Source of the DNA: Kordia sp.
GTDB taxonomy: Bacteria; Bacteroidota; Bacteroidia; Flavobacteriales; Flavobacteriaceae
DNA length: 64,000 bases
NCBI GenBank assembly: GCA_002733415.1
Contig: NVVR01000016.1
Span: 1-64,000 of the forward strand
Direction: 5' to 3'
The position numbers and the translations under genes are program-made. Shown here piece after piece: positions 7,079 to 15,922 of the stretch. The notes beneath the pieces are model-generated. The model saw nothing but the letters and a program-made list of their open reading frames with translations. It was not told the origin of the DNA and ran no database searches. Each line of letters opens with the position of its first letter. The first letter of the stretch is position 1.

Positions 7079-8350
7079 TTACAAATCAAAACCTAAATCT
7101 GCTCTGTAATACATTTTATCAAAGCTAAACTTCTTTACATTTTTATATGATGTTGCTAAAGCTTCTTTATAATCCTTACCATAGGATGTAATTGCTAACA
7201 CTCTCCCTCCGTTAGTAACCACTTTATCATCCTTAGTTGTTGTTCCTGCGTGAAATACAATAGAATCCTCAATAGTATCCAATCCTGTAATTTCTTTTCC
7301 TTTTTCATATGCTTCAGGATACCCTCCAGAAACTGTCATTACAGTTGTAGCTGCTCTATCATCCAACTCAATAGACACTTGGTCCAGAGTTTGAGATCCA
7401 ACAGCCTTAAATAACTCTACTAAATCAGACTTTATTCTTGGAATTACTACTTCTGTTTCCGGATCACCCATTCGTACATTATACTCAATTACAAAAGGCT
7501 CGTTATTTACACGTATTAAACCGATAAATACAAATCCTTTATACGGTATGTTATCTTTTTGAAGTCCGTTAATTGTTGGTATTACAACACGTTCTTCAAT
7601 CTTCTGCATCAGGACATCATCCAAGAATGGAACTGGGGAAATTGCTCCCATCCCTCCTGTGTTTAATCCAGTATCGCCTTCTCCAATTCTTTTATAATCT
7701 TTAGCAGTTGGTAATATTTTATAATTTTTACCATCCGTAAGCACAAAACAACTTAACTCAAGCCCATCTAAAAACTCTTCAATAACAACTTTTGCACTTG
7801 CATCTCCAAACTTAGCATCAACCAACATCTCTCTTAAAGACACTTTAGCTTCTTCCAAATCCTGAATAATAAGCACTCCTTTACCAGCTGCTAACCCATC
7901 TGCTTTTAATACATATGGCGCTTTTAATGTTTCCAAAAAAGCACATCCTTTTTCTACTGTTTTAGCAGTAAAACTTTCATATGCAGCAGTTGGGATGTTA
8001 TGGCGAAACATAAACTCCTTAGAGAATTCTTTACTACCTTCTAAAGTTGCTCCTAATTTTTCTGGTCCAATTACAATCACATCTTTCAAAAAGAAATCTT
8101 TTAAAAAGAAATCGTGAATTCCATTTACCAACGGATCTTCAGGACCTACAACTACCATTTCAATATCTTCTTCTAAAACAAATTCTTTTATTTTAGCAAA
8201 ATGATTTACGTCTATCGCTACATTTTTTGCTATTTTACTAGTCCCAGCATTTCCTGGAGCTACAAATAAATTACCGCACTGATCACTTTGACTAAGCTTC
8301 CAAGCAAATGCATGCTCTCTTCCTCCAGAACCTAATATTAAAATATTCAT
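7079..8350 (-). CDS. purD: Phosphoribosylamine-glycine ligase (GARS)
   Basis: The enzyme joins glycine to 5-phosphoribosylamine with ATP in step two of purine synthesis (cytosolic). I start at ATG 8350 (423 residues, the usual size) because MNILILGSGGREHAFAWKL is the canonical N-terminus; the longer upstream frame adds unlike sequence. Visible family motifs are GSGGREHA, VVGPEDPLVNGI, LKADGLAAGKGV (ATP-grasp), GDTGLNTGGMGA and NVRMGDPETEV. It stands alone with its own terminator and is divergent from the plus-strand glycan trio at 8571. No PurR-like or riboswitch signal was recognised in the 220 bases upstream. Confidence 0.97.
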   Translation of the reverse strand: MNILILGSGGREHAFAWKLSQSDQCGNLFVAPGNAGTSKIAKNVAIDVNHFAKIKEFVLEEDIEMVVVGPEDPLVNGIHDFFLKDFFLKDVIVIGPEKLGATLEGSKEFSKEFMFRHNIPTAAYESFTAKTVEKGCAFLETLKAPYVLKADGLAAGKGVLIIQDLEEAKVSLREMLVDAKFGDASAKVVIEEFLDGLELSCFVLTDGKNYKILPTAKDYKRIGEGDTGLNTGGMGAISPVPFLDDVLMQKIEERVVIPTINGLQKDNIPYKGFVFIGLIRVNNEPFVIEYNVRMGDPETEVVIPRIKSDLVELFKAVGSQTLDQVSIELDDRAATTVMTVSGGYPEAYEKGKEITGLDTIEDSIVFHAGTTTKDDKVVTNGGRVLAITSYGKDYKEALATSYKNVKKFSFDKMYYRADLGFDL

Positions 8351-8570
8351 TGTGTTTTGTTTAGTTATATTATACCTATTGTATCTAAAAACATCACATG
8401 TAACAAGTTTCTTTTTTCCTTTTTCTTCGCTAAAAAACAAAACCATAGCACTGACTATGCTTGATTTTTTTATCTTGACAAAGAAAAAAATATTTCTAGT
8501 TACAAAGTACCATTTGTAGATACAATTGCTATTATTGTAAATTTAATTTAGCAAAGCTAATATTTATTAC

Positions 8571-9872
8571 ATGAACATCATTGATTTTTCATTAAAACTA
8601 AACGGTTTCCCTATAAAGGAAGCTCAAAATAAGTTGTGTGAAATTCAGAATATTAGCGAACAGCACTATGAATCATATATCACCAAGGCAAAAAAGGACA
8701 TTGTATCATTTCATTTGAAAAACAATCCTTTTTATAAATCTATCTGTAAAAAAGAATTCTCAACGTGGAATGAATTGCCTATTTTAACCAAGTCAGCTTT
8801 ACAAGCTCCATTAAAAGGACGTATAAGTAATGGCTACGCCTTAAAGGATGTTTATGTAAACAAAACTTCTGGCTCAACAGGGAATCCTTTTTATTTCGCG
8901 AAAGATAAATTTAGTCATGCACTAACTTGGTCGATCATACAAAATAGGTTTAACTGGCATGGTTTATACGGTAAAAAGCAAGCTCGTTTTTATGGTATCC
9001 CAAGTGAAACGATTCCTCGGCTAAAAGAACGAACTAAAGATTTTTTATCAAACAGATATCGATTTAATGTTTTTGATTTATCGGATGCTTCTTTTGAAAA
9101 ATGGATTCAAAAATTTAAAAACACCAAATTCGTTTACCTCAATGGCTACACTACCGTACTAGTAGCTTTTGCAAATTATTTAAACGCTAAGAATATTGTT
9201 TTAAGAGATATTTGTCCAAGTTTAAAAGCGTGTGTAGTTACTTCTGAAATGTGTTTTGAGGAAGACAAAACTGCTATGAGTACTGCATTTGGAATCCCTG
9301 TAGTTAATGAATACGGTGCCTCTGAACTAGATTTAATTGCTTTTCAAAACATCAAGAATCAATGGATCATAAACACAGAATCCTTATTTATTGAAATAGT
9401 TGATGATAATAACACACCACTACCTTTTGGAGTACTAGGACGAATAATTGTAACATCTTTATATAACAAAGCACATCCATTTATTAGATATGAATTAGGA
9501 GATATTGGTATTTTAAAAAAGATAGATTCCAAAACCATTATTTTAGAAAAACTTGATGGACGTAGGGAAGATATAATTCATTTACCGAGCGGAAAAATAG
9601 CTCCCGGACTTAGTTTTTATTATGTTACCAAATCTGTAATGAAAGATACTGGTGCTGTGAAAGAAATAAAGGTACTACAAACCTCCTTAAATACTTTTGA
9701 AATTCATTATGCATCGGATAGTGAATTAAGCGAAAAGCAAATGGATGACGTTAAAAATGCATTGTATGAATATCTTGAGCCAGATCTTGAAGTTATTTTT
9801 CATAAATTTGACCAATTAAAACGCTCAAAAAGCGGAAAACTTAAACAGTTCACATCACTTATTAAATTATGA
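8571..9872 (+). CDS. Phenylacetate-CoA ligase-like (CapK/PaaK family) adenylating enzyme
   Basis: A 433-residue member of the ANL superfamily. The adenylate-forming P-loop is visible as KTSGSTGNPFYF (about residues 101-112); EYGASELDL is the A5-type motif, YELGDIG the A7 Asp motif, and KSGKLKQF holds the probable C-terminal lysine. Relatives occur in capsule and O-antigen loci (CapK, WsbA type), where their acyl substrate is mostly unknown. The stop overlaps the next start as ATGA (9869-9872), so it is coupled to the epimerase-like gene. It could activate an acyl or amino-acid group that decorates the glycan; this is inference from context. Confidence 0.85.
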   Translation: MNIIDFSLKLNGFPIKEAQNKLCEIQNISEQHYESYITKAKKDIVSFHLKNNPFYKSICKKEFSTWNELPILTKSALQAPLKGRISNGYALKDVYVNKTSGSTGNPFYFAKDKFSHALTWSIIQNRFNWHGLYGKKQARFYGIPSETIPRLKERTKDFLSNRYRFNVFDLSDASFEKWIQKFKNTKFVYLNGYTTVLVAFANYLNAKNIVLRDICPSLKACVVTSEMCFEEDKTAMSTAFGIPVVNEYGASELDLIAFQNIKNQWIINTESLFIEIVDDNNTPLPFGVLGRIIVTSLYNKAHPFIRYELGDIGILKKIDSKTIILEKLDGRREDIIHLPSGKIAPGLSFYYVTKSVMKDTGAVKEIKVLQTSLNTFEIHYASDSELSEKQMDDVKNALYEYLEPDLEVIFHKFDQLKRSKSGKLKQFTSLIKL

Positions 9873-10960
9873 ATATTACTATTATAACTGGTGCACGTAC
9901 TTATTTCATGAAAATTGCTCCAATTATTCATGAAATTATTACGCAACAAAAAATTGGTGTAAATATTAATTACAGATTAGTTCACACTGGTCAGCATTAT
10001 GATAAAAATTTAAGTGACACCTTTTTTGAAGAACTAAATATTCCACACCCTCATATTAACTTAGAAGTTAAAAGTGGGTCTCAAGCAGAACAAACTGGAG
10101 CAATAATGATTGCTTTTGAAAAAGAGTTGGAAAACCACCCTACTGATTTAGTTTTAGTAGTTGGCGATGTAACTTCGACTATGGCTTGTACTATTGTTGC
10201 AAAGAAAGCCAATATAAAAGTTGCTCACGTAGAAGCTGGGATCCGTTCAGGGGACATGAATATGCCTGAAGAAATAAATAGAATGGTAACTGATAGTATT
10301 ACTGATTATTTTTTTACTACCTCTCAACTTGCCGGAGCTAACTTAAAAAATTCAGGAGTTAACAACAAACGTATCTTCTTTGTAGGAAATGTAATGATTG
10401 ACACACTGTTAAGTAATCTCAATCGCATAAAAAAACCTGATTTTTGGAAGGATTTAAATCTTGAGAAGAACAACTATTTTGTTCTTACTCTACATCGTCC
10501 TTCTAATGTTGACACAGAAAATGAACTAAAAGAGTTAATTAATACTATTGTAAAAAACTGTAACGGAAAACCAATAATTTTTCCAGTTCACCCAAGAACT
10601 AAAAAATTGTTAGAAGGCCTCAGCCTTAACTTCGATAATCTTCATTTTGTAAGCCCTCAAGGGTACTTATCGTTTATTTATTTAGTCAAAAACGCTATCG
10701 CAGTTTTAACAGATTCAGGTGGAATTACAGAAGAAGCAACAATATTAAATATTCCTTGTATTACTTTTAGAAACTCGACTGAAAGGCCGGAAACCTGTAC
10801 TTTAGGAACAAATGTTCTGGTAGGAAATGATTTGAATAAAATTAACTCCGCTTTTAACACCCTAAATTCAAAAAAATGGAAGCAAGCACAAATTCCAGAA
10901 CTTTGGGATGGAAATGCCTCTAAACGAATTATCTCTCATATTTTAAGCTTGTATGCGTAA
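9869..10960 (+). CDS. Non-hydrolysing UDP-N-acetylglucosamine 2-epimerase-like enzyme
   Basis: A 363-residue WecB-family protein. It keeps the fold's landmark residues: ITGARTYFMKIAP near the N-terminus (Arg and Lys kept, but the usual PE is TY), VVGDVTSTMAC, HVEAGIRSGDMNMPEEINR, LTLHRPSNV, FPVHPRTKK and TDSGGITEEA with FRNSTERPE. The canonical family interconverts UDP-GlcNAc and UDP-ManNAc. The altered first loop and LHRPSNV in place of THRREN suggest a subfamily that may act on a modified sugar. A second, canonical copy lies at 34581-35705. The gene overlaps both neighbours by a few bases. Confidence 0.85.
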   Translation: MNITIITGARTYFMKIAPIIHEIITQQKIGVNINYRLVHTGQHYDKNLSDTFFEELNIPHPHINLEVKSGSQAEQTGAIMIAFEKELENHPTDLVLVVGDVTSTMACTIVAKKANIKVAHVEAGIRSGDMNMPEEINRMVTDSITDYFFTTSQLAGANLKNSGVNNKRIFFVGNVMIDTLLSNLNRIKKPDFWKDLNLEKNNYFVLTLHRPSNVDTENELKELINTIVKNCNGKPIIFPVHPRTKKLLEGLSLNFDNLHFVSPQGYLSFIYLVKNAIAVLTDSGGITEEATILNIPCITFRNSTERPETCTLGTNVLVGNDLNKINSAFNTLNSKKWKQAQIPELWDGNASKRIISHILSLYA

Positions 10961-12122
10961 GGATATTCTTATTATCAGTAATTACTTCCCTCCAGAAAGT
11001 GGCGCTGCCTCTAATAGGATCTATACGCTTGCTACCTCATTAACCGAGAACAATTACGAAGTCACTGTTGTTTGCCCTTTACCTAATTATCCTTTTGGGA
11101 AAATATTTGATACTCATAAAGGCAAACGTTACAGTAAAACCATAGAAAACAATTTAATAGTTTATAGATTATGGCTGTTTGCCAGTAATTCTAAAAATAA
11201 GTTTGTTCGCTTATTCTCTATGCTATCTTTTGCGATACATTTATTCTTTTTTCTATTATTCAAAAAAACTCCTAAAAAGGTACTAATTCAATGTTCGCCT
11301 TTATTCGTTGGCTTTTTTGGAGTACTCATAAGTAAAATAAAACGAAAGAAGATTATTTTAAATGTTTCAGATTTATGGCCATTAGCTGGATTAGAAATGG
11401 GGCTTTTAAACAAAGGAAGGTATTATTCAATATTAGAAAAAATAGAGTTATTTAATTACCGAAATTCTGATTTATTAATAGGGCAATCACAAGAAATCCT
11501 GGATCACTTTAAGAAATGTGTTCCTAGCAAGGAGTCATTTCTATATAGAAATTACCCAAATTTCGACATTAAACCAATTCAAGAAAACACGGATACTAAA
11601 ACCTTGAAAATCGTATATGCTGGGCTACTTGGTATAGCGCAAGGAGTCCTTAATCTTTGTAAAGAATTGAATTTACCCGATAATGTAGAACTTCATATTT
11701 ATGGTAATGGTCCCGAAACAAATCAATTAATAGAATATATTAAGAACAAAAAAAATATTATATATCATGGTTCTGTTGAACGCGCTGTATTACACCAAGA
11801 ACTTAGAACATATGATTTGACTTTAATTCCGCTAATTAATCGAATTTACGGCTCAGTTCCCTCTAAAATATTCGAATACGCCCGACTTGGGCTTCCTATA
11901 TTATATTTCTCAGATGGAGAAGGGAATGAAATCGTTAAAAAACACCAATTGGGACTAACTATAAATTCGTTAGATTATAATGCTTTAAATAACGTTATAA
12001 CTGACTTAGCAGAGCGCAAAATAACACTTCCTAAAAAAGGGGGAATTCTTAAAATTGCAGAGAGTGAATTTAATTTAGCGAAACAATTTAAGCACTTTAT
12101 CATTGAAATTGAAAAATGCTAA
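10953..12122 (+). CDS. Glycosyltransferase family 4 (WbuB-like)
   Basis: A 389-residue GT-B fold enzyme. The N-terminal domain opens with ISNYFPPESGAASNRIYTLA, the acceptor-side pattern of WbuB-like GT4 enzymes, and has a membrane-associating hydrophobic stretch at about 85-120 (AIHLFFFLLF). The C-terminal donor domain shows KIVYAGLLG, LHIYGNGPE and SVPSKIFEYARLGLPILYF, the Glu-containing nucleotide-sugar site. It ends the plus-strand trio and its stop directly abuts the stop of the convergent sugar transferase gene with no spacer. Donor and acceptor cannot be read from sequence. Confidence 0.85.
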   Translation: MRKDILIISNYFPPESGAASNRIYTLATSLTENNYEVTVVCPLPNYPFGKIFDTHKGKRYSKTIENNLIVYRLWLFASNSKNKFVRLFSMLSFAIHLFFFLLFKKTPKKVLIQCSPLFVGFFGVLISKIKRKKIILNVSDLWPLAGLEMGLLNKGRYYSILEKIELFNYRNSDLLIGQSQEILDHFKKCVPSKESFLYRNYPNFDIKPIQENTDTKTLKIVYAGLLGIAQGVLNLCKELNLPDNVELHIYGNGPETNQLIEYIKNKKNIIYHGSVERAVLHQELRTYDLTLIPLINRIYGSVPSKIFEYARLGLPILYFSDGEGNEIVKKHQLGLTINSLDYNALNNVITDLAERKITLPKKGGILKIAESEFNLAKQFKHFIIEIEKC

Positions 12123-13493
12123 CTAATACGCTTTTTCATCTCCTAGAATAAGTTTCACTAGGGTCATCAATATGATTTTCATATCAAGTAGTACAGACCA
12201 GTTTTTAATATAAAACAAATCTAATTTCACCCTGCCAATAATATCTGCATCCTTTTCAATTGCCCCTCTAAACCCCCTTACTTGTGCTAATCCGGTTATA
12301 CCTGGGACAATACGATGCCTTGCCATTAACTGTATATTATCTACCTGATTTGAATATGCTTTATTATACGCCAACATGTGTGGTCTTGGGCCGACAACTG
12401 ACATGTCTCCTCTTAATACATTAATAAACTGAGGAAGTTCATCTATACTCGTTTTGCGCAAAAAACTACCTAATTTAGTAACACGACTATCATCAATACT
12501 AACATGATTGTCATCCGATTTCCCTATTCTTAGCGTTCTAAACTTATAGCATTGAAACTTTTTGTAATCTAGTCCGTTTCTTTCTTCTATATAAAACAAC
12601 GACCCTTTTGATTCTAATTTTGTCAAGACATATAGTAATGGAATCAACCATGATAACAATCCAATAATTACTAGTACGGAAAACACAATATCAAAAGCCC
12701 TCTTTATGAATCTATACGAACTTTTATTTAGTGCTAATTCACTCATAGTAAGCACTGGGAAATAATCATAATAATCAACCTCAAATCCGGAAGACAAAAT
12801 TTGATTAGAATCTGGAATAAATTTCAGTGTTTTAAAATGAGTATTTGAATACCTAATTAACTTCTCTATTTCTACTTCAGTAAATTCGCTTATTGAACAA
12901 TAAATATCATCAATATCTCTTTCCATGATATACTTAAAGGAATCCTCAAAACTACCAAGTTTCTCATTAGTTTCTGTATTAACCTCTTTATTAGTGAAAT
13001 ACCCTAAATAGTTATAGCCATAAATTGGTTTTTTAAGAAAAAATATTTCTAATGCTCTAGTAGCTTGGTTATTCCCTAAAATTACAGTTTTACGGCCATT
13101 ACCACCTTTTAATCGGTATTTTTTTAACGCCCAATACATTATAAATTTAACTAATAATAAACTCCAAAATAATACTGTTAAAAAACAAATTACTTTTGGG
13201 ATTTCCAATATTGTTTGACTAAAACCAAAATAAGAAATATAAATAAGAGTGTATAACGCGTATTGCCTTACTCCAATATGTATTATTTTTATAGGTAAGG
13301 TAAATCGATATATATTATAATATCCCGTAAAAAAAGAGGTTATTAACCAACCTGTAATTAAAAAAGGCCCAAAGTAAATGGAATCATACCTCCCAGGGTG
13401 TAACAGGACAACGAACAGCAGCAGTATTATGATATCTGCTACATATAATATTGGTCGTATTAACCCTGAATATCTCCCCCTTTTAAATATCAT
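12123..13493 (-). CDS. Polyprenyl glycosylphosphotransferase, large WbaP/WcaJ type
   Basis: This priming enzyme moves a sugar 1-phosphate from a UDP-sugar to undecaprenyl phosphate at the inner membrane. I start at ATG 13493 (456 residues); the upstream alternative at 13505 is TTG. Four or five membrane segments lie within residues 10-125, then a Rossmann-like domain (KTVILGNNQATRALEIFF), then the catalytic domain from about 265 with its re-entrant helix. Hallmarks include FQCYKFRTL, KTSIDELPQFINVLRGDMS, VGPRPH and PGITGLAQVRGFRG. It is the last gene of the minus-strand glycan run. A second, short priming enzyme is at 19681-20292. Confidence 0.93.
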   Translation of the reverse strand: MIFKRGRYSGLIRPILYVADIIILLLFVVLLHPGRYDSIYFGPFLITGWLITSFFTGYYNIYRFTLPIKIIHIGVRQYALYTLIYISYFGFSQTILEIPKVICFLTVLFWSLLLVKFIMYWALKKYRLKGGNGRKTVILGNNQATRALEIFFLKKPIYGYNYLGYFTNKEVNTETNEKLGSFEDSFKYIMERDIDDIYCSISEFTEVEIEKLIRYSNTHFKTLKFIPDSNQILSSGFEVDYYDYFPVLTMSELALNKSSYRFIKRAFDIVFSVLVIIGLLSWLIPLLYVLTKLESKGSLFYIEERNGLDYKKFQCYKFRTLRIGKSDDNHVSIDDSRVTKLGSFLRKTSIDELPQFINVLRGDMSVVGPRPHMLAYNKAYSNQVDNIQLMARHRIVPGITGLAQVRGFRGAIEKDADIIGRVKLDLFYIKNWSVLLDMKIILMTLVKLILGDEKAY

Positions 13494-13508
13494 CAGTAAA
13501 ATCAATTA

Positions 13509-13535
13509 CCATGAAGTTAATTAATTTCTTCATGG
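13509..13535 (-). promoter_or_regulatory. Intercistronic stem-loop
   Basis: CCATGAAG and CTTCATGG form a perfect 8-base-pair stem around an AT-only 11-base loop. It sits in the short spacer between the UXS-like gene and the priming transferase. No T run follows, so it is more likely a processing or stability element than a terminator. Confidence 0.4.
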
Positions 13536-13563
13536 ATTAGTCAGCAATAAAACGACTATTTAC

Positions 13564-14553
13564 TTATTTTAGTATGTGCTTTTTAAAATCTTTATGATCC
13601 TTTTGATGTAACTCTTCTTTTGTTAAACTTTTAAAATAATCTAAGGTTAGTTTCATTCCTTCAGAACGATCAATTTTTGGTTCCCATCCTAACAATTCTT
13701 TTGCTAAAGAAATGTCTGGTTGTCGTTGTAAAGGATCATCTTGCGGCAACTCTTTATAAGTTACTTTTTGTTCAGTACCTGTCAGGCGAATTATTTCATC
13801 TGCAAAGTCTTTAATAGTAATTTCGTAAGGGTTCCCTATATTTACTGGCAAACTATAATCGCTTAAAAGTAATTTATATACCCCATCTACCTGATCAGAA
13901 ACATAACAGAATGATCTTGTTTGCATCCCGTCACCAAAAATAGTTAGGTCTTCACCTCGTAATGCTTGACCGATAAATGCAGGAATTACCCTACCATCAT
14001 TTAGGCGCATTCTTGGCCCATAGGTGTTAAATATTCTTACTATTCTGGTTTCCAACCCATGAAACCTATGATATGCCATTGTTATTGATTCTTGAAAACG
14101 TTTTGCTTCATCATAAACCCCTCTTGGCCCAATAGTATTTACATTCCCAAAGTACTCTTCTGTTTGTGGATGAACCAAAGGATCTCCATATATTTCCGAC
14201 GTAGAGGCTATTAATATCCTAGCATTTTTCTCTTTTGCCAATCCTAATAAATTATGAGTCCCTAACGAACCTACTTTTAGAGTTTGAATAGGTATTTTTA
14301 AATAATCTATAGGACTTGCTGGAGAAGCAAAATGTAATATATAATCTAACTCTCCTGGGACATGGATAAACTTTGTAATATCATGGTGAGAAAATTCAAA
14401 ATTTTCTAATTTAAAAAGATGTTCAATATTTTTTAAATCACCTGTAATCAGGTTGTCCATTGCAATTACATGATATCCTTCTTTTATAAATTTATCGCAT
14501 AAATGAGATCCTAAAAATCCTGCTGCTCCTGTAATTAAAATTCTTTTTCGCAT
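13564..14553 (-). CDS. UDP-glucuronate decarboxylase (UDP-xylose synthase) family SDR
   Basis: A 329-residue extended short-chain dehydrogenase that probably converts UDP-glucuronate to UDP-xylose in the cytosol. Visible are [10 protein letters not shown] (NAD-binding), [16 protein letters not shown] and [17 protein letters not shown]. The active-site YDEAKR has the Tyr-xxx-Lys pair. [19 protein letters not shown] and [13 protein letters not shown] are also present, all typical of UXS/ArnA-like decarboxylases. Its start overlaps the ugd stop by one base, and Ugd makes its presumed substrate. A UDP-glucuronate 4-epimerase is a less likely alternative. Confidence 0.88.
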   Translation of the reverse strand: MRKRILITGAAGFLGSHLCDKFIKEGYHVIAMDNLITGDLKNIEHLFKLENFEFSHHDITKFIHVPGELDYILHFASPASPIDYLKIPIQTLKVGSLGTHNLLGLAKEKNARILIASTSEIYGDPLVHPQTEEYFGNVNTIGPRGVYDEAKRFQESITMAYHRFHGLETRIVRIFNTYGPRMRLNDGRVIPAFIGQALRGEDLTIFGDGMQTRSFCYVSDQVDGVYKLLLSDYSLPVNIGNPYEITIKDFADEIIRLTGTEQKVTYKELPQDDPLQRQPDISLAKELLGWEPKIDRSEGMKLTLDYFKSLTKEELHQKDHKDFKKHILK

Positions 14554-15863
14554 TAGTTTACCTCTTTTCTTCCTATTGAAACATATTTGATCCCTTCTAT
14601 TTCCATATCATTTACATCATATAAGTTCCTTCCGTCAAAGATTGCAGCATTATTCAATAATTTCTTTACTTTATCGAAATCAGGTGTTCTGAAAATACTC
14701 CACTCTGTAGTTATTATTAAGGCATCAGCGTTTTTTAAAGCATCATACATGCTATCTGAAAAGGCTATTTCGTTACCATACTTACGCTTTACATTAGGCA
14801 TTGCTTCAGGATCATAAACAACAACTTTTACTCCTTGACTCAGTAATTCATCAATGATATATAAAGCCGGAGCTTCTCGTATATCATCTGTTTCTGGTTT
14901 AAAAGCCAAGCCCCAAATAGCAATTGTTTTACCTTCTAAATTATCATTAAAATATGCAGTTACTTTAGGTAATAATATTGTCTTTTGAACATTATTCACT
15001 TCTATTACTGCCTTTAATATTTTAAAGTTATACCCATTATCTATTCCTGACTTTTTTAACGCCTTAACATCCTTTGGGAAGCAAGAGCCTCCATAACCAA
15101 TCCCTGGGAATAAAAAACGTTTTCCGATTCTAGAATCAGTTCCCATACCTATTCTGACCATGTCTACATCCGCACCAACTTTTTCGCAAAAGTTAGCGAT
15201 TTCATTCATGAAAGTAATCTTAGTTGCTAAAAACGAATTTGCAGCATACTTAGTCAATTCTGCAGATTTTTCATCCATAATAATAATTGGATTACCAGAT
15301 CTTACAAACGGATTGTATAGTTTTTTCATCAATGCTATAGCCCTTTCTGATCTTGACCCAATTACAATTCGTTCAGGCTTTAAAAAATCATCTACAGCAA
15401 ATCCTTCTCTTAAAAATTCCGGATTTGAAACTACATCAAAGTCTACTTTTGCATTTTGCGCAATTACAGCGGTAACCTTTTCAGCTGTACCTACTGGTAC
15501 AGTACTCTTATCTACAATAACTTTATAATCGGTAATCAACTCTCCTATTTGACCTGCAACCCCTAATATATAGGATAAATCTGCTGACCCATCTTCATCT
15601 TCCGGTGTTGGTAACGCTAAAAAAACTATATCTCCGAAATCCAATCCTTGTTGAAGCGAAGTTGTAAACCTCAACCTATTTGCTTTAATATTTCTTTGAA
15701 ATAACACATCCAAATGTGGCTCGTATATTGGCACATTTCCTTGTTGCATCATAGCTACCTTTTCTGCATCAATATCAACACAAACAACTTCATTTCCTGT
15801 TTCTGCTAAACAAGTTCCTGTCACTAACCCTACATACCCTGTTCCTACAACTGTTATTTTCAT
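14553..15863 (-). CDS. ugd: UDP-glucose 6-dehydrogenase
   Basis: Oxidises UDP-glucose to UDP-glucuronate with two NAD. I start at ATG 15863 (436 residues), where [20 protein letters not shown] is the canonical N-terminus. Other landmarks are [40 protein letters not shown], the substrate-loop [12 protein letters not shown], the catalytic cysteine motif [16 protein letters not shown], and [16 protein letters not shown]. It feeds the UXS-like enzyme just downstream. Two other nucleotide-sugar dehydrogenases (33364-34575, 36715-37998) act on different sugars. Confidence 0.95.
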   Translation of the reverse strand: MKITVVGTGYVGLVTGTCLAETGNEVVCVDIDAEKVAMMQQGNVPIYEPHLDVLFQRNIKANRLRFTTSLQQGLDFGDIVFLALPTPEDEDGSADLSYILGVAGQIGELITDYKVIVDKSTVPVGTAEKVTAVIAQNAKVDFDVVSNPEFLREGFAVDDFLKPERIVIGSRSERAIALMKKLYNPFVRSGNPIIIMDEKSAELTKYAANSFLATKITFMNEIANFCEKVGADVDMVRIGMGTDSRIGKRFLFPGIGYGGSCFPKDVKALKKSGIDNGYNFKILKAVIEVNNVQKTILLPKVTAYFNDNLEGKTIAIWGLAFKPETDDIREAPALYIIDELLSQGVKVVVYDPEAMPNVKRKYGNEIAFSDSMYDALKNADALIITTEWSIFRTPDFDKVKKLLNNAAIFDGRNLYDVNDMEIEGIKYVSIGRKEVN

Positions 15864-15922
15864 ATTAAAACCTCTAAATTTCAAAGATAAGATTTTCTAT
15901 TAAGGTCCTATCTTTTTAAGAA

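Noticed and set aside
8351..8570. Promoters for purD and the adenylating ligase
   Set aside because: Only TAnTTTG-like strings with wrong spacing and no -33 TTG partner were seen, so no site is reported.
15160..15528. 122-residue plus-strand frame
   Set aside because: It is antisense to ugd, whose motifs are fully conserved.
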